A stretch of 64,000 nt of DNA from Pectobacterium carotovorum (GCF_900129615.1 NZ_FQWI01000006.1:1-64000); one strand, 5' to 3'. Positions 10,244 to 21,739 are shown, counted from the stretch's first letter. Program-made: numbers and translations. The notes: a model not told the origin generated them from the letters alone.

Positions 10244-11978
10244 TGCTTCCACGCAGATTGCGTTGGACGGGCTGGAAAAACGCTTCGCCGGACAGGAAAA
10301 GCCCGCACTCGCCAGCCTTACTGCCGAGATACGCAGCGGCGCGGTTACCGGATTAGTTGGCCCCGACGGCGCAGGTAAAACCACCCTGCTGCGCATGCTG
10401 GCAGGATTATTAACACCCAGCCACGGAACTCTGCGCGTGGCGAATCTGGATCCCATCAAAGAGGATCGCCAACTCCATGCCATTTTGGGCTATATGCCGC
10501 AAAAATTCGGCCTGTATGAAGATCTGACGGTGATGGAAAACCTGACGCTGTATGCCGATTTGCGCGGTATCACCGGCGATGTGCGCAAAGAAACCTTTGA
10601 CCGCTTGCTGTCATTTACCGATCTGACCCGCTTTACCGACAGGCTGGCAGGCAAACTGTCTGGCGGTATGAAACAAAAGTTAGGGCTAGCCTGTACGCTG
10701 CTGGGGCAGCCTAAGGTGCTTCTGCTGGATGAACCGGGCGTGGGCGTCGACCCGATCTCTCGCCGCGAACTGTGGCACATGGTGCACGAACTGGCCGACG
10801 ACGGCATGTTGATCCTGTGGAGCACATCTTACCTCGATGAGGCGGAGCAGTGTCGGGATGTGCTACTGCTGAACGAGGGCGAACTGCTGTATCGCGGTGC
10901 GCCGCGCGATCTGACCGCACGCATGGCGGGGCGCTGTATTTTGATTGATACCGGCGATCGCCGACATCGGGATGTATTGCAGGAAGCGCTGCGCCTGCCA
11001 CAGGTCAGCGACGGCGTGATTCAGGGGCAGTACGTCAGGTTGATGCTGAAACCCGACGCGGATCGAACATCGTTGCTCTCCGCCTTGCATCTGGAAGCTG
11101 GCAGCCTGCACGACACCGATCCGCGCTTTGAAGATGCTTTTATCGACCTGTTGGGCGGTGGCCCGGCCAGTGATTCATCACTGGCGAGCATCATGCCGCA
11201 GATTGACGTCAGCGGCGGTGAAACGGTGATTGAAGCCCAGGCGCTGACGAAAAAATTTGGTGATTTCGCTGCAACCGATCACGTCAGTTTTCAGGTGAAG
11301 CGAGGAGAAATCTTCGGCCTGCTCGGTCCGAACGGCGCGGGAAAATCGACCACCTTCAAGATGATGTGCGGCCTGCTGGTGCCGACTGACGGCAAGGCTC
11401 TGGTGCTCGACATGGATCTGAAAACCAGCTCCGGTAAAGCCCGTCAGCATTTGGGTTACATGGCGCAAAAGTTCTCGCTTTACGGCAACCTGACCGTCGA
11501 ACAGAATCTGCGATTTTTCTCCGGCGTCTATGGGCTTAAGGGCAAAGCGCAGCGCGATAAAATGGCAGGAATGACTGACGCCTTCAACTTTCAACCGATT
11601 TATCGCCAAACGCCAGATGCCCTGCCGTTGGGATTCAAGCAGCGGCTGGCGCTGGCCTGCGCGCTGATGCACGAACCCGACATTTTGTTTCTCGACGAAC
11701 CGACCTCCGGCGTCGATCCGCTCACCCGACGCGAGTTCTGGATACACATCAACGGCATGGTCAATCGCGGCGTCACGGTGATGGTCACCACCCACTTCAT
11801 GGACGAAGCCGAATACTGCGACCGCATCGGGCTGGTGTATCGCGGCAAGCTGATCGCCAGCGGTACGCCGGACGAATTGAAGCATCAGGCAGCCAGCGCA
11901 CAGATGCCATCGCCGACGATGGAGGAAGCCTTTATCGCGCTGATTCAGGCGTACGACGGGGAGGCGGAACATGCTTGA
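10236..11978 (+). CDS. ybhF: YbhF, double-cassette ABC ATPase of the YbhGFSR exporter
   Basis: Cytoplasmic ATPase with two fused nucleotide-binding domains, 580 residues (about 578 in E. coli). The first cassette has Walker [10 protein letters not shown], signature [10 protein letters not shown] and [12 protein letters not shown]. The second has GPNGAGKST and [13 protein letters not shown], but its signature region reads [10 protein letters not shown] instead of LSGG. The open frame extends much further upstream, but ATG 10236 overlaps the ybhG stop by 8 bases and gives the family N-terminus, so the longer start is rejected. It pairs with the two ABC-2 permeases downstream. Confidence 0.93.
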   Translation: MTNASTQIALDGLEKRFAGQEKPALASLTAEIRSGAVTGLVGPDGAGKTTLLRMLAGLLTPSHGTLRVANLDPIKEDRQLHAILGYMPQKFGLYEDLTVMENLTLYADLRGITGDVRKETFDRLLSFTDLTRFTDRLAGKLSGGMKQKLGLACTLLGQPKVLLLDEPGVGVDPISRRELWHMVHELADDGMLILWSTSYLDEAEQCRDVLLLNEGELLYRGAPRDLTARMAGRCILIDTGDRRHRDVLQEALRLPQVSDGVIQGQYVRLMLKPDADRTSLLSALHLEAGSLHDTDPRFEDAFIDLLGGGPASDSSLASIMPQIDVSGGETVIEAQALTKKFGDFAATDHVSFQVKRGEIFGLLGPNGAGKSTTFKMMCGLLVPTDGKALVLDMDLKTSSGKARQHLGYMAQKFSLYGNLTVEQNLRFFSGVYGLKGKAQRDKMAGMTDAFNFQPIYRQTPDALPLGFKQRLALACALMHEPDILFLDEPTSGVDPLTRREFWIHINGMVNRGVTVMVTTHFMDEAEYCDRIGLVYRGKLIASGTPDELKHQAASAQMPSPTMEEAFIALIQAYDGEAEHA

Positions 11979-13146
11979 ACAGAATAGATCCGAGCAGGAT
12001 AAAACGAGCCAGCGCGGCAGCACGCACTTCTCCACGCGTCGCCTGCGGGCGCTGTGCCTGAAAGAGACGCGCCAAATCTTGCGCGACCCCAGCAGCGGGT
12101 TGATTGCGTTTGTGATTCCGCTGCTGTTGCTGTTTATCTTTGGCTACGGCATCAATCTGGACTCCAGCCGCCTGCACGTCGGTATCCTGATGGAGCAGCA
12201 GAGCGAAGACGCGCGCGATCTGGCGAATACTTTCGCGGCCTCGCCGTTTATCGCGCCGACCATCAGTAATAATCGTCAGCATCTGATTCAACAGATGCAG
12301 GCCGGCAGCATTCGCGGGCTGATCGTCATCCCCACTGACTTTGCCGAACGGCTGGCGCGGCCGGGCGATCGCGCGCCGATCCAGGTCATCACCGACGGCA
12401 GCGAACCTAACACGGCGAATTTTGTGCAGGGGTACGCGGAAGGCATCTGGCTACTTTGGCAACAGCAGCGGGCGGAAGATCGCGGTTATACCTTCGAGCA
12501 GCTTATTGAGGTGCAATCGCGCTACTGGTTTAATCCGGCCGCCATCAGCCAGCATTTCATCATTCCCGGCGCGATTACCATCATCATGACGGTGATTGGT
12601 GCAATTCTCACCTCACTGGTGATCGCCCGCGAATGGGAGCGTGGGACGATGGAGGCGCTGCTCTCTACGCAGGTAACCCGTGCCGAGCTGCTGCTGTCCA
12701 AACTCATTCCTTATTACTTTCTCGGCATGATTGCCATGACGCTGTGTATTCTGGTGTCGACCTTCATCATGCAGGTACCCTATCGCGGTTCGCTGATTTT
12801 GTTGTTTGTTATCAGCAGCCTGTTTCTTGCCAGCACGCTGGGCATGGGGCTGCTCATCTCCACCCTCACCCGCAACCAGTTCAACGCCGCAATGGTGGCG
12901 CTAAATGCCGCATTTCTGCCGGCTATCATGCTGTCTGGCTTTATTTTTGAAATCGACAGCATGCCGGAATTTGTCCGCGGCGTGTCGTACCTCATCCCGG
13001 CACGTTATTTTGTCAGCACGCTGCAAACGCTGTTTCTCGCGGGAAATATCGGTACGGTGCTGATGACTAACCTGCTGTTTCTGATTCTCTCCGCGATAGT
13101 CTTTATTGGCCTGACGGCCTGGCAAACCCGGCGCAGGCTGGATTAG
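11971..13146 (+). CDS. ybhS: YbhS, ABC-2 type permease
   Basis: Inner-membrane subunit of the YbhGFSR exporter, 391 residues. It has one N-terminal helix ([20 protein letters not shown]), a large periplasmic domain and five clustered C-terminal helices. The ABC-2 signature region is [23 protein letters not shown]. It overlaps ybhF by 8 bases and is followed by ybhR after 9 bases. Confidence 0.92.
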   Translation: MLEQNRSEQDKTSQRGSTHFSTRRLRALCLKETRQILRDPSSGLIAFVIPLLLLFIFGYGINLDSSRLHVGILMEQQSEDARDLANTFAASPFIAPTISNNRQHLIQQMQAGSIRGLIVIPTDFAERLARPGDRAPIQVITDGSEPNTANFVQGYAEGIWLLWQQQRAEDRGYTFEQLIEVQSRYWFNPAAISQHFIIPGAITIIMTVIGAILTSLVIAREWERGTMEALLSTQVTRAELLLSKLIPYYFLGMIAMTLCILVSTFIMQVPYRGSLILLFVISSLFLASTLGMGLLISTLTRNQFNAAMVALNAAFLPAIMLSGFIFEIDSMPEFVRGVSYLIPARYFVSTLQTLFLAGNIGTVLMTNLLFLILSAIVFIGLTAWQTRRRLD

Positions 13147-13155
13147 GGAGCCACT

Positions 13156-14292
13156 ATGCTACATCGTCTGTGGACGTTGATTATCAAGGAACTGCAATCG
13201 CTGCTGCGCGATCCGCAAACACGCTCCATTCTGGTGTTGCCCGTCATTCTTCAGGTTTCCCTGTTCCCTTTCGCTGCGACGCTCGACGTGACCAACGCGA
13301 CCATTGCGATTTACAGCGAGGATAACGGGCCGCATGCAATAGAGCTGACGCAGCGCTTTGCCAAGGCAAAATCCTTTTCTCACGTGCTGATGCTGCACCA
13401 CTCGCAGGATATTGCACCGACGCTGGATAACCAGCGCGCGCTTCTCATCCTGCGCTTTCCCCCGCAGTTCTCGCGCGATATCGCCAGCGGGAACAGTACA
13501 TCGCTCCAGCTTATTCTGGACGGCAGGCGCTCAAACAGCGCGCAGATCGCCGCCAACGATGTGCAGCACATCGTACGGGATTATCAGTTGGAATTGCTGG
13601 CGGCAAGACCGGCTCAAAACGCCGCCACTCAGAACCATTCAAATCCAAACAACAGCGAGCTGGTGGTGCGCCACTGGTATAACCCGAATTTGGACTACAA
13701 ATGGTTTGTGGTGCCGTCACTGATTGCCATGATCGCCACTATTGGCGTGCTGATTGTCACCGCGCTTTCCGTGGCACGTGAGCGGGAACAGGGTACGTTG
13801 GAACAGCTGCTGGTTTCGCCGCTGTCCACCAGCCAGATCTTTATTGGCAAAGCCATCCCCGCGCTGATTGTCGCCACGTTTCAGGCCACCATTGTGCTGC
13901 TGGCGGGCATATTGATTTTCCATATCCCCTTCGCCGGATCGCTGCTGCTGTTTTACACCACGATGCTGATCTATGGCCTGTCGCTGGTGGGCTTTGGCCT
14001 GCTGATTTCCTCGCTCTGTTCAACGCAGCAGCAGGCGTTTATCGGCGTGTTCGTTTTCCTGATGCCCGCGATTCTGCTTTCCGGCTATGTGTCACCGGTT
14101 GAGAACATGCCGATCTGGTTGCAGCACATCACCTGGGTTAACCCGATTCGTCACTTCACCGACATCACCAAGCAGATTTACCTCAAGGATGCAGATTTCA
14201 GCATTATCTGGGGCAGTCTATGGCCGCTGTTCATCATCACGCTAACCACCGGCTCGGCAGCCTACGCCATTTTTAGACGGAATATTGCGTAA
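13156..14292 (+). CDS. ybhR: YbhR, ABC-2 type permease
   Basis: Second membrane subunit of the exporter, homologous to YbhS, 378 residues (slightly longer than the about 368 in E. coli). It shares the N-terminal helix, extracytoplasmic domain and C-terminal helix bundle, with [21 protein letters not shown] as the family signature. Last gene of the operon; transcription probably ends at the perfect inverted repeat between it and the convergent ybhL. Confidence 0.92.
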   Translation: MLHRLWTLIIKELQSLLRDPQTRSILVLPVILQVSLFPFAATLDVTNATIAIYSEDNGPHAIELTQRFAKAKSFSHVLMLHHSQDIAPTLDNQRALLILRFPPQFSRDIASGNSTSLQLILDGRRSNSAQIAANDVQHIVRDYQLELLAARPAQNAATQNHSNPNNSELVVRHWYNPNLDYKWFVVPSLIAMIATIGVLIVTALSVAREREQGTLEQLLVSPLSTSQIFIGKAIPALIVATFQATIVLLAGILIFHIPFAGSLLLFYTTMLIYGLSLVGFGLLISSLCSTQQQAFIGVFVFLMPAILLSGYVSPVENMPIWLQHITWVNPIRHFTDITKQIYLKDADFSIIWGSLWPLFIITLTTGSAAYAIFRRNIA

Positions 14293-14324
14293 CAGCAGGT
14301 GAGAGGAAATAGTAGGTAGGAAGC

Positions 14325-14352
14325 TGTCTGGCGCGGGGATCCGCGCCAGACA
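14325..14352. terminator. Inverted repeat between convergent ybhR and ybhL
   Basis: A perfect 12-bp stem (TGTCTGGCGCGG and its complement) with a four-base loop lies between two convergent genes. There is no clear T-run on either side, so termination is inferred from position and stem strength. Confidence 0.55.
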
Positions 14353-14363
14353 GGAGAGATAAA

Positions 14364-15071
14364 TTAACGACGGTTACCGAAAATACGCAGCAGCATCAGG
14401 AACAGGTTGATGAAGTCGAGGTACAACGTCAACGCGCCCACGATGGAGTATTTACGGAAGCTGTCTTTGTCATCAACGGACAACTGCTCGCCGATATTTT
14501 TCAGCTTCTGGGTGTCATACGCGGTCAGCCCGACAAACACCACCACACCGATGTAGGTTACTGCCCACATCAGCGCTTCGCTTTTCAGCCACAGGTTCAC
14601 CAGCGAAGCCAGAACAATCCCGATCAGCGCCATGAACAGCATGCTGCCGAAGCCGCTCAAATCACGCTTCGTGGTGTAGCCGTACAGGCTCATCGCTCCG
14701 AACATCCCTGCCGTAATCACAAAGGTGCTGGCGATGGATTCACCGGAGTACATGATGAAAATGCTGGAGAGCGTCAACCCCGTCAGCGCGGAATAAAGCA
14801 TAAACAGCGACGTAGCGACCGTGCCACTCAGGCGCTGCACCATGCCAGAAATCACAAAGACCAGCCCCAGTTGGGCAATGATCAGGCCGAAGAACGTGAT
14901 CTGGCTGGAGAAAACAAAATTCAGTACGGCAGGCGTATTCGCCGCGTACCAGGAGACGAACGCCGTCAGCAGCAGGCCGCAGGTCATCCAACCATAAACC
15001 TGTGCCATATAGGCCTGAAGACCAGACTGCGAGCGCTCAACGATTGAACCCGAGCGTGGATATCTGTCCAT
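14364..15071 (-). CDS. ybhL: YbhL, Bax inhibitor-1 family membrane protein
   Basis: Seven-helix inner-membrane protein of the BI-1/YccA (TMBIM) family; members of this family act as calcium leak channels, but the bacterial role is unclear. From ATG 15071 it is 235 residues, starting MDRYPRSGSIVERS, the family N-terminus; the frame continues upstream but that extension looks spurious. Helices run from about residue 22 to the end, with the family motif VFVGLTAYDTQ and Asp residues near the C-terminus. It sits between the ybh exporter and moa operon, as in E. coli. Confidence 0.9.
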   Translation of the reverse strand: MDRYPRSGSIVERSQSGLQAYMAQVYGWMTCGLLLTAFVSWYAANTPAVLNFVFSSQITFFGLIIAQLGLVFVISGMVQRLSGTVATSLFMLYSALTGLTLSSIFIMYSGESIASTFVITAGMFGAMSLYGYTTKRDLSGFGSMLFMALIGIVLASLVNLWLKSEALMWAVTYIGVVVFVGLTAYDTQKLKNIGEQLSVDDKDSFRKYSIVGALTLYLDFINLFLMLLRIFGNRR

Positions 15072-15183
15072 GATGTTACCTTTGCATAAAGTTATCTGAT
15101 TAACGCGGCGCGAACCGCTTGATTGGGGGATCGAGACGGAATATTCTCTCCCCGCCATCCTTTTATCCTAACACAGAAATGGA

Positions 15184-15642
15184 CTACCAGCGCTGCGCGG
15201 CCTGTTTATCGCTGTCGCGTGATTCCACCCAGCGTTCGCCTTCCGGCGTCGCTTCTCGCTTCCAGAATGGCGCGCGGGTTTTCAGGTAATCCATGATGAA
15301 TTGGGCGGCATCAAACGCCGCACTGCGGTGAGCGGCACTGACGCCAACGAACACAATTTCATCCCCCGGATAAAGTGCGCCCACCCGATGAATCACGCTC
15401 ACACGCGGCAGTTCCCAGCGCTCGCGTGCTAGCTCAACAATCTCCGCCAGCGCCTTTTCCGTCATGCCGGGGTAATGTTCCAGCGTCAACGCGCTAACGT
15501 TTTTCGCCAGATTGTGATTACGCACTTTACCGGTGAACGTCACCACCGCGCCGTCCTCATCGCACTGCGCCAGCCACTGATATTCATCACCTACATTGAA
15601 GTTCTCTTCGCCGACCAGAATACGCGTGTCTGCCACGATCAA
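15184..15642 (-). CDS. moaE: Molybdopterin synthase catalytic subunit MoaE
   Basis: Large subunit of molybdopterin synthase; with thiocarboxylated MoaD it inserts the dithiolene sulfurs into cyclic pyranopterin monophosphate. The protein is 152 residues with the conserved blocks GAVVTFTGKVR, LEHYPGMTEK, HRVGALYPGDEIVFVGV and the KTRAPFWKRE motif containing the catalytic lysine. It is the last gene of moaABCDE and overlaps moaD by four bases. Confidence 0.96.
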   Translation of the reverse strand: MIVADTRILVGEENFNVGDEYQWLAQCDEDGAVVTFTGKVRNHNLAKNVSALTLEHYPGMTEKALAEIVELARERWELPRVSVIHRVGALYPGDEIVFVGVSAAHRSAAFDAAQFIMDYLKTRAPFWKREATPEGERWVESRDSDKQAAQRW

Positions 15643-15884
15643 CCTCCCGTTACCGGTGGGAAAAACGCCACTTCATCGCCGTCCTGTAACGGGTGCGTGA
15701 GCTCAACCAGCGACTGATTCACCGCAGCTAGCAGCTTGCCGGATTCCAGTGCCAGCGCCCAGCGCGCGCCGCGTTTGCATAGCGCCTGTCGGACATCCTC
15801 TACGGTGGCATACTCAGCAGGCAGCGACAGGCTGTCTGTCTCGATCAGTTCACGGACTTGTGCAAAAAACAGAATCGTAATCAT
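15639..15884 (-). CDS. moaD: Molybdopterin synthase sulfur-carrier subunit MoaD
   Basis: Small ubiquitin-fold subunit of molybdopterin synthase. From ATG 15884 it is 81 residues, starting [13 protein letters not shown] and ending in the required Gly-Gly (FFPPVTGG) that is adenylated by MoeB and thiocarboxylated. The start overlaps the moaC stop by four bases. MoeB is encoded elsewhere in this window (42519-43277). Confidence 0.96.
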   Translation of the reverse strand: MITILFFAQVRELIETDSLSLPAEYATVEDVRQALCKRGARWALALESGKLLAAVNQSLVELTHPLQDGDEVAFFPPVTGG

Positions 15885-16375
15885 GCTCCCTCCGCCGTAA
15901 AGTCGCCGGATTTGCCGCCGCTTTTCGCCAGCAGGCGCACCGGACCAATCACCATGTCTTTCTGCACGGCCTTGCACATGTCATAGATGGTCAGCGCAGC
16001 AACAGAAGCCGCCGTCAGCGCTTCCATCTCCACGCCGGTTTTTCCCGTCAGGCGACACACGGATTCTATACGAACCCGATTGTGCTCCGGCTGCGCTTCC
16101 AGCTCGACAGCAACTTTGCTCAGCAACAGCGGATGACAAAGCGGAATCAGTTCCCAGGTACGTTTCGCCGCCTGAATTCCGGCGATGCGCGCGGTGGCGA
16201 ACACGTCGCCCTTGTGGTGGCTGCCGGCAATAATCATCGCCAGCGTCTGCGGTGCCATTTCAACGAAAGCTTCCGCGCGGGCTTCACGCACGGTTTCAAC
16301 TTTGGCGGAAACATCCACCATCGCGGCTTCGCCAGCGGCGTTGATGTGGGTTAATTGTGGCTTAGATGATGACAT
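15881..16375 (-). CDS. moaC: Cyclic pyranopterin monophosphate synthase MoaC
   Basis: Second enzyme of molybdenum cofactor synthesis; converts 3',8-cyclo-7,8-dihydro-GTP from MoaA into cyclic pyranopterin monophosphate. The 164-residue protein has the signature stretches [42 protein letters not shown] and [20 protein letters not shown], with the active-site Lys in the C-terminal [17 protein letters not shown]. Confidence 0.96.
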   Translation of the reverse strand: MSSSKPQLTHINAAGEAAMVDVSAKVETVREARAEAFVEMAPQTLAMIIAGSHHKGDVFATARIAGIQAAKRTWELIPLCHPLLLSKVAVELEAQPEHNRVRIESVCRLTGKTGVEMEALTAASVAALTIYDMCKAVQKDMVIGPVRLLAKSGGKSGDFTAEGA

Positions 16376-16393
16376 AGTGAATAAGGCTTACCG

Positions 16394-16912
16394 TTAAGAG
16401 GATTTTTTCAAGTGCGGGTAAAAATTGCACGGTTTCTGGCGCGCATCCAGCTGTTCCTGAATGATGCGTTCCCATGCAGTTCGGCAGGCGCGAGTCGAAC
16501 CCGGCATAGCGAAAATCACCGTCTGGTTAGCCAGACCGGCAAGCGCGCGGGATTGCAGCGTCGCCGTACCAATATCTTCGTACGACACCATGCGAAACAG
16601 CTCGCCGAAACCTTCAATTTCCCGATCGAACAAGACGCCAATGGCTTCCGGCACCACATCCCCTGCGGTAAAGCCCGTCCCGCCATTAATCAAAATGCCC
16701 TGCACCTCATCGCTGGCAATCCACGCCGAAATCTGTGCCCGAATCTGGTACAGATTCTCTTTCACGATGGCGCTGTCGACGATGCGATGTCCTGAGGACT
16801 GCGCCGCTTCACGCAGATAATCACCGGACGTATCATCTTCCGCCGTACGACGTTCGGACACGGTTAAAACCGCAAGATTGAGAGAAACGAATTCGCTGCT
16901 GACTTTGCTCAT
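16394..16912 (-). CDS. moaB: Molybdenum cofactor biosynthesis protein MoaB
   Basis: MogA/MoaB-family protein that binds molybdopterin. In E. coli, MogA does the adenylylation and MoaB appears dispensable, so its exact role here is uncertain. The 172 residues include LTVSERR, DDTSGDYL, GILINGGTGFTAGDVVPEAI and a GSTRACRTAWE segment. Second gene of moaABCDE. Confidence 0.95.
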   Translation of the reverse strand: MSKVSSEFVSLNLAVLTVSERRTAEDDTSGDYLREAAQSSGHRIVDSAIVKENLYQIRAQISAWIASDEVQGILINGGTGFTAGDVVPEAIGVLFDREIEGFGELFRMVSYEDIGTATLQSRALAGLANQTVIFAMPGSTRACRTAWERIIQEQLDARQKPCNFYPHLKKSS

Positions 16913-16946
16913 GTCAGGCTCCTTTAAGAATCAGTGATGTCGCGGA

Positions 16947-17936
16947 TTAGCCGCCGATAAATGACAGGTTTTGCGTGATGCCGCTATTCCCTTCATGCAG
17001 GAAATGGGTCTGCTTTTTCGCCGATAGCCCGCCCGAGATACGCATTTTCAAATCATCGAGGTGGCGATCGTCGGCCAGCAAATCACGCAGCGGAATGCCC
17101 TGTTCGCCAAAGAGACACAGATGAAGATTACCCACAGCGGATACGCGCAGGCGGTTGCAGCTCAGGCAGAAATCTTTCTCATACGGCATAATCAGCCCAA
17201 TTTCTCCCTGATAGTCGGGATGGCTGAACACCTGAGCCGGGCCGTCGCTGCGTGCGCGTTGTTGCTGCTGCCAGCCTTGTTGCAGTAGTTGCTGGCGGAT
17301 CACCTCACCGGAAACGTGGTGACGGCGGAACACGTCGCCCCCTTCCCCTGTTTCCATCAGTTCAATAAAGCGTAGTTGAATCGGGCGGTGTTTAATCCAG
17401 TCGAGGAAAGTTTGCAGGCTGCCTGCGTTTACATCGCGCATCAGCACCGTGTTGACTTTGACCTTGGCAAATCCACAGTCAAAGGCCGCATCGATACCGT
17501 CCATCACCTGCCGGAATTTATCCTGCCCGGTAATCGCATGAAACTGGCGTGCATCAAGGCTGTCGACGCTGACATTCAGCGCCGTCAGGCCTGCATCGCG
17601 CCATTGAGCAACGTCGCGTGCCAAACGGTAGCCGTTGGTGGTTACCGCCAGCGTGCGGATAGCGGGGTTTTCACGGATTGCCGCAATGATATCGACAAAG
17701 TCACGGCGTAAAGACGGTTCACCGCCGGTGAGGCGGACTTTTTCCGTCCCTAATTCGGCAAAGGCGCGGCTGACGCGACGAATTTCATCGAGTGACAAAA
17801 AGCGATGTGGATTCGTACCATTGGCCTGATAGCCATCCGGCAGACAGTAGGTACAACGAAAATTGCAGACGTCTGTGATAGACAGACGCAAATAGTAGAA
17901 CTTGCGCGCAAACGCATCAGTCAGTTGACTCACCAT
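16947..17936 (-). CDS. moaA: GTP 3',8-cyclase MoaA (radical SAM)
   Basis: First enzyme of molybdenum cofactor synthesis; uses S-adenosylmethionine and two [4Fe-4S] clusters to cyclise GTP. From ATG 17936 it is 329 residues, exactly the E. coli length, starting [19 protein letters not shown]. The radical-SAM cluster is CNFRCTYC, the SAM-contact motif is [12 protein letters not shown], and the C-terminal cluster cysteines lie in [20 protein letters not shown]. The C-terminus ends in Gly-Gly (LSFIGG), which is required for activity in the family. The frame stays open upstream into the riboswitch; that extension is rejected. Confidence 0.96.
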   Translation of the reverse strand: MVSQLTDAFARKFYYLRLSITDVCNFRCTYCLPDGYQANGTNPHRFLSLDEIRRVSRAFAELGTEKVRLTGGEPSLRRDFVDIIAAIRENPAIRTLAVTTNGYRLARDVAQWRDAGLTALNVSVDSLDARQFHAITGQDKFRQVMDGIDAAFDCGFAKVKVNTVLMRDVNAGSLQTFLDWIKHRPIQLRFIELMETGEGGDVFRRHHVSGEVIRQQLLQQGWQQQQRARSDGPAQVFSHPDYQGEIGLIMPYEKDFCLSCNRLRVSAVGNLHLCLFGEQGIPLRDLLADDRHLDDLKMRISGGLSAKKQTHFLHEGNSGITQNLSFIGG

Positions 17937-17944
17937 AAACACCT

Positions 17945-18060
17945 TTCCAAATACGGGAGATGCAGGCATTTCTGCCTCGCACCCTGGTGACCGCGAAGGC
18001 CACGGCCAGGGCACCGTATCATGCGCACTACGCGCATCACTTAGGCACCAAGGCTAGGAG
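17945..18060 (-). promoter_or_regulatory. Probable molybdenum-cofactor (Moco) riboswitch, moaA leader
   Basis: Immediately upstream of moaA the minus strand begins CTCCTAGCCTTGGTGCC, as I recall for the Moco RNA motif. It folds into three nested elements: an ATGCGC/GCGCAT hairpin, a long CCTGG...CCAGG hairpin, and AGGCA-GAAA-TGCCT, a perfect stem capped by a GNRA tetraloop. The ribosome-binding GGAAAGG follows. In E. coli this element represses moaA translation when cofactor is abundant. The match is by eye; a covariance search is decisive. Confidence 0.7.
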
Positions 18061-18358
18061 TTTGATTCCTATCAGTTATCCGTTAAACAGCCACGAGATA
18101 ACCGCTCAAGAATCGTGATTTCATTAAGCAGTCTACTGCGAAAAAGCACAGTCAACCACTCTCAAAATCGGTATATAATTAAATATATAGCGAATTTTCA
18201 ATATCTTATGGTGCACAGCATACGGAAAAATACGCGGCAGAAATTGTCTCAGGTCATGCCTGCGTGAGGATTTTTCGCGTTTTAAGGTGAAATCAGCTAC
18301 CTTAGCGACGATTGTCACATGTTATTCATATTACTCTGGCTCATTCATAAGGTTTTCT
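18061..18358 (+). other. Intergenic region between moaA leader and ybhK
   Basis: About 300 bases with no gene; it must contain the divergent promoters of moaA and ybhK. An open frame reaches upstream of ybhK from 18287 but is not expected to be translated. Confidence 0.5.
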
Positions 18359-19291
18359 ATGCGCAATCGCACGTTGGCCGACCTCGACAGGGTTGTCGCA
18401 CTCGGAGGCGGGCACGGTTTAGGTCGTGTGATGTCTTCGCTCTCTTCCCTGGGTTCACGGCTAACCGGCATTGTCACGACGACAGATAACGGCGGTTCAA
18501 CCGGCCGCATCCGTCGTTCTGAAGGCGGCATTGCCTGGGGCGACACCCGCAACTGTCTGAATCAACTGATTACGACGCCCAGCGTGGCATCCGCAATGTT
18601 TGAGTACCGGTTTAACGGTAACGGTGAGCTTGCCGGACACAATCTGGGTAACCTGATGCTAAAAGCGCTCGACCACCTGAGCGTCCGTCCGCTGGAAGCC
18701 ATCAATCTGATTCGCAACCTGCTCAAGGTTGACGCCTTTTTAATTCCGATGTCCGAACATCCTGTCGATTTGATGGCAATTGATGAACAGGGCAACCCCG
18801 TTTATGGTGAAGTCGAGATCGATCAGCTGGCAGCCTTGCCGCAGGATTTGATGCTGTACCCGACGGTGCAGGCCACGCGCGAGGCGATTGATGCTATCGC
18901 AAAAGCCGACCTGATTTTGATTGGCCCCGGCAGCTTTCTGACTAGCCTGATGCCGCTGCTACTGCTGGAAGATCTGACACAGGCGCTCCGTCGTACGCCC
19001 GCTCCTATGGTGTACATCGGCAACCTAGGCAATGAGCAGAGTAACCCCGCCGCCCGCCTGACGCTGGTGGAGAAGCTATCCTGGATTGAACACAAGGTAG
19101 GGAAACCCGTGGTTGATGCCGCGATTGTCGGTCCAAAAGTCGATATCAGCCAGATCGGCGACCGTCTGGTCGTGCAGCAGGCGCTGGCCGCAGAAGATGT
19201 TCCTCACCATCACGACCGTGAGTTACTGCGCCAGGCCATCGATCGTGCGCTACAGCTGCTGGGCTCTCAATCCCGTAGCCACGGCGTATAA
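18359..19291 (+). CDS. ybhK: YbhK/YvcK-family protein (gluconeogenesis factor)
   Basis: CofD-like nucleotide-binding protein; the Bacillus homologue YvcK binds UDP-GlcNAc and is needed for growth on gluconeogenic substrates and normal cell shape. The enterobacterial role is not settled. From ATG 18359 it is 310 residues. The N-terminal Rossmann-like motif [18 protein letters not shown] is followed by [15 protein letters not shown] and [18 protein letters not shown]. Its 3' end overlaps the convergent VOC gene by 25 bases. Confidence 0.9.
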   Translation: MRNRTLADLDRVVALGGGHGLGRVMSSLSSLGSRLTGIVTTTDNGGSTGRIRRSEGGIAWGDTRNCLNQLITTPSVASAMFEYRFNGNGELAGHNLGNLMLKALDHLSVRPLEAINLIRNLLKVDAFLIPMSEHPVDLMAIDEQGNPVYGEVEIDQLAALPQDLMLYPTVQATREAIDAIAKADLILIGPGSFLTSLMPLLLLEDLTQALRRTPAPMVYIGNLGNEQSNPAARLTLVEKLSWIEHKVGKPVVDAAIVGPKVDISQIGDRLVVQQALAAEDVPHHHDRELLRQAIDRALQLLGSQSRSHGV

Positions 19292-19701
19292 GTCACGCCA
19301 ATCAGAATGCCTTCGGGACTCAGGAAACGCGTGACCTGCTGTCCCCAAGGCTCAAGACGGTTTTCCACCAGCAACGCATAGCCTTGCGCTTTCAGCGTGC
19401 TGGTCGCCTCCACCATGTCAGCCACTTCGAATTCCAGCCAGCTTTGCGGTTCAGGAAGATCCACAGGCCAACTTTCGTGCCCGAAACAGGATTCACTGGC
19501 CTGCGACAGCGGCCACAGCGCGAAATGCTTCACGCCCCCCATTTCATCGCTCACCAGATAGTCGCTTCCTTCCGCAACGGGCTTCAACGGCAACTTCAGC
19601 GTATCAACATAGAGCGCATGGCTGGCAGAAAGGGATTTCACGATCGGCCCAAAACCTGCCACAAACAGCACCTCAACACCCGGTATAGTCTGATCCATCA
19701 T
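19267..19701 (-). CDS. VOC-superfamily (glyoxalase/bleomycin-resistance-like) protein
   Basis: A 144-residue protein with the paired beta-alpha-beta-beta-beta layout of the vicinal-oxygen-chelate superfamily: [23 protein letters not shown] in the first half and [20 protein letters not shown] then [15 protein letters not shown] in the second. The substrate is unknown. It lies 25 bases downstream of uvrB on the same strand and may be cotranscribed with it. Its end overlaps ybhK. Confidence 0.8.
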   Translation of the reverse strand: MMDQTIPGVEVLFVAGFGPIVKSLSASHALYVDTLKLPLKPVAEGSDYLVSDEMGGVKHFALWPLSQASESCFGHESWPVDLPEPQSWLEFEVADMVEATSTLKAQGYALLVENRLEPWGQQVTRFLSPEGILIGVTYTPWLRD

Positions 19702-19726
19702 TGATCCTCAGTGAGCGCTTGCATCG

Positions 19727-21739
19727 TTAGGATACAGCGATAAATTGTGCGCGCAGTGCCTGTACTTCATCGCGTAGGGCGGCAGCCTCTTCAAACTCAA
19801 GGTTTTGCGCGTGCGTCAACATCTTGCTTTCCAGCTCGCGGATTTTCAGCTCCAGCGCCTTCGGCGTCATGAGTTCATAGCGTGCTGCTGGCTCAGCCGC
19901 TTTACGGTTGCCACGCCCCTTGCCTTTGTTCGTCGGCCGACCCAGTTGCAAGATATCGGAAATCTTCTTATTGATGCCCTGCGGCACAATGCCGTGCTCG
20001 GTGTTGTAGGCTTCCTGCTTCTCGCGGCGACGCTCCGTTTCACCAATCGCTTTCGCCATCGACGCCGTAATCCTGTCGCCGTAGAGAATAGCTTTACCGC
20101 TCAGATTACGCGCTGCACGGCCAATCGTCTGGATCAGGGAACGTTCAGAGCGCAGGAACCCCTCTTTATCGGCATCCAGAATCGCCACCAGCGACACTTC
20201 TGGCATATCCAGCCCTTCACGCAGCAGGTTGATCCCCACCAGTACGTCGAACTCGCCAAGACGTAAATCACGGATGATTTCCACGCGCTCGACAGTGTCG
20301 ATATCCGAGTGCAGATAGCGTACCCGCTCGCCGTGTTCTTCAAGATATTCCGTCAGGTCCTCTGCCATACGCTTGGTCAGCGTGGTCACCAGTACTCGCT
20401 CGTTAATCGCGGCACGCAGACGAATTTCGGAAAGCAGGTCATCCACCTGCGTCGCGACAGGTCGCACTTCGATGATCGGATCGAGCAACCCAGTGGGGCG
20501 CACCACCTGATCGATCACTTCACCGCCCGATTTTTCCAGTTCATAGTTACCCGGCGTCGCAGACACGTAGATCGTCTGCGGAGCCAGCGCTTCAAATTCT
20601 TCAAACTTCATCGGTCGGTTATCCAGCGCTGAAGGCAGCCGGAAACCGTATTCGACCAGCGTCTCTTTACGCGCGCGGTCGCCGCGATACATACCGCCGA
20701 TCTGGGGAACGGTGACGTGGGATTCATCAATGACCAGCAGCCCGTCCGCAGGCAAATAGTCAAACAGCGTCGGTGGCGGCTCGCCGGGACCACGACCGGA
20801 AAGGTAGCGTGAGTAGTTTTCGATACCGGAGCAGTAACCCAGTTCGTTCATCATCTCCAGATCAAACTGCGTGCGCTGACTCAGCCGCTGCTCTTCCACC
20901 AGTTTGTCATTGGCCAGCAGCACCTTTTTACGGTCGGCCAGTTCAACCTTGATGTCTTCCATCGCCTGCAAAATACGCTCACGCGGCGTGACGTAGTGCG
21001 TTTTGGGATAGATGGTATAGCGCGGCACCGTTTGGAGAACGTGGCCCGTCAGCGGGTCAAACAGCGACAGCCGTTCCACTTCTTCATCGAACAGTTCAAC
21101 ACGCAGCGCGATTTCATCAGATTCCGCAGGGAAGATATCGATCACCTCACCGCGCACGCGGAACGTACCGCGCTGAAACGCCTGATCGTTACGGGAATAT
21201 TGCAACTCGGCCAGACGCCGCAAAATAGCACGCTGATCAATCAGCATCCCCTGTGTCAGATGCAGCATCATTTTCAGATAGAGATCGGGATCGCCCAGAC
21301 CATAGATCGCGGATACCGAGGCCACGACGATGACATCGCGCCGCTCCAGCAGCGCTTTTGTCGCGGAAAGGCGCATCTGTTCGATATGTTCGTTAACCGA
21401 CGCATCTTTTTCAATAAAGGTGTCCGAGCTGGGAACGTAGGCCTCTGGCTGATAATAGTCATAATACGAGACAAAGTACTCAACGGCATTATCGGGAAAG
21501 AATTCTTTCATTTCGCCGTACAGCTGGGCTGCCAGCGTTTTATTTGGTGCCAGCATCATCGTCGGCCGATTGAGGTCGGCAATCACATTGGCGATCGTGA
21601 ACGTCTTACCTGAGCCTGTTACCCCGAGCAGTGTTTGGTGCGCTAACCCGTCTTCCAGACCCTCTTTTAAACGACGAATGGCCTCAGGCTGATCGCCTGC
21701 CGGTTTAAAGTCGGAATTCAGTGTAAATACTTTACTCAT
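19727..21739 (-). CDS. uvrB: Excinuclease ABC subunit UvrB
   Basis: Damage-verification helicase of nucleotide excision repair; receives damaged DNA from UvrA and recruits UvrC. The 670 residues show P-loop GVTGSGKT (about 40-47), the beta-hairpin region [12 protein letters not shown] that locks onto DNA, the DESHVTVPQ helicase motif, [15 protein letters not shown], the motif VI region [11 protein letters not shown], and a C-terminal UVR domain ([13 protein letters not shown]) that binds UvrC. Expression is likely SOS-controlled through the LexA box about 110 bases upstream. Confidence 0.97.
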   Translation of the reverse strand: MSKVFTLNSDFKPAGDQPEAIRRLKEGLEDGLAHQTLLGVTGSGKTFTIANVIADLNRPTMMLAPNKTLAAQLYGEMKEFFPDNAVEYFVSYYDYYQPEAYVPSSDTFIEKDASVNEHIEQMRLSATKALLERRDVIVVASVSAIYGLGDPDLYLKMMLHLTQGMLIDQRAILRRLAELQYSRNDQAFQRGTFRVRGEVIDIFPAESDEIALRVELFDEEVERLSLFDPLTGHVLQTVPRYTIYPKTHYVTPRERILQAMEDIKVELADRKKVLLANDKLVEEQRLSQRTQFDLEMMNELGYCSGIENYSRYLSGRGPGEPPPTLFDYLPADGLLVIDESHVTVPQIGGMYRGDRARKETLVEYGFRLPSALDNRPMKFEEFEALAPQTIYVSATPGNYELEKSGGEVIDQVVRPTGLLDPIIEVRPVATQVDDLLSEIRLRAAINERVLVTTLTKRMAEDLTEYLEEHGERVRYLHSDIDTVERVEIIRDLRLGEFDVLVGINLLREGLDMPEVSLVAILDADKEGFLRSERSLIQTIGRAARNLSGKAILYGDRITASMAKAIGETERRREKQEAYNTEHGIVPQGINKKISDILQLGRPTNKGKGRGNRKAAEPAARYELMTPKALELKIRELESKMLTHAQNLEFEEAAALRDEVQALRAQFIAVS

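Noticed and set aside
11178..12035. Long minus-strand open frame (285 codons) opposite ybhF
   Set aside because: It lies fully antisense to a strongly conserved ABC ATPase; its length follows from codon bias and it has no recognisable domain.
20996..21613. Plus-strand open frame of 205 codons
   Set aside because: Antisense shadow of uvrB.
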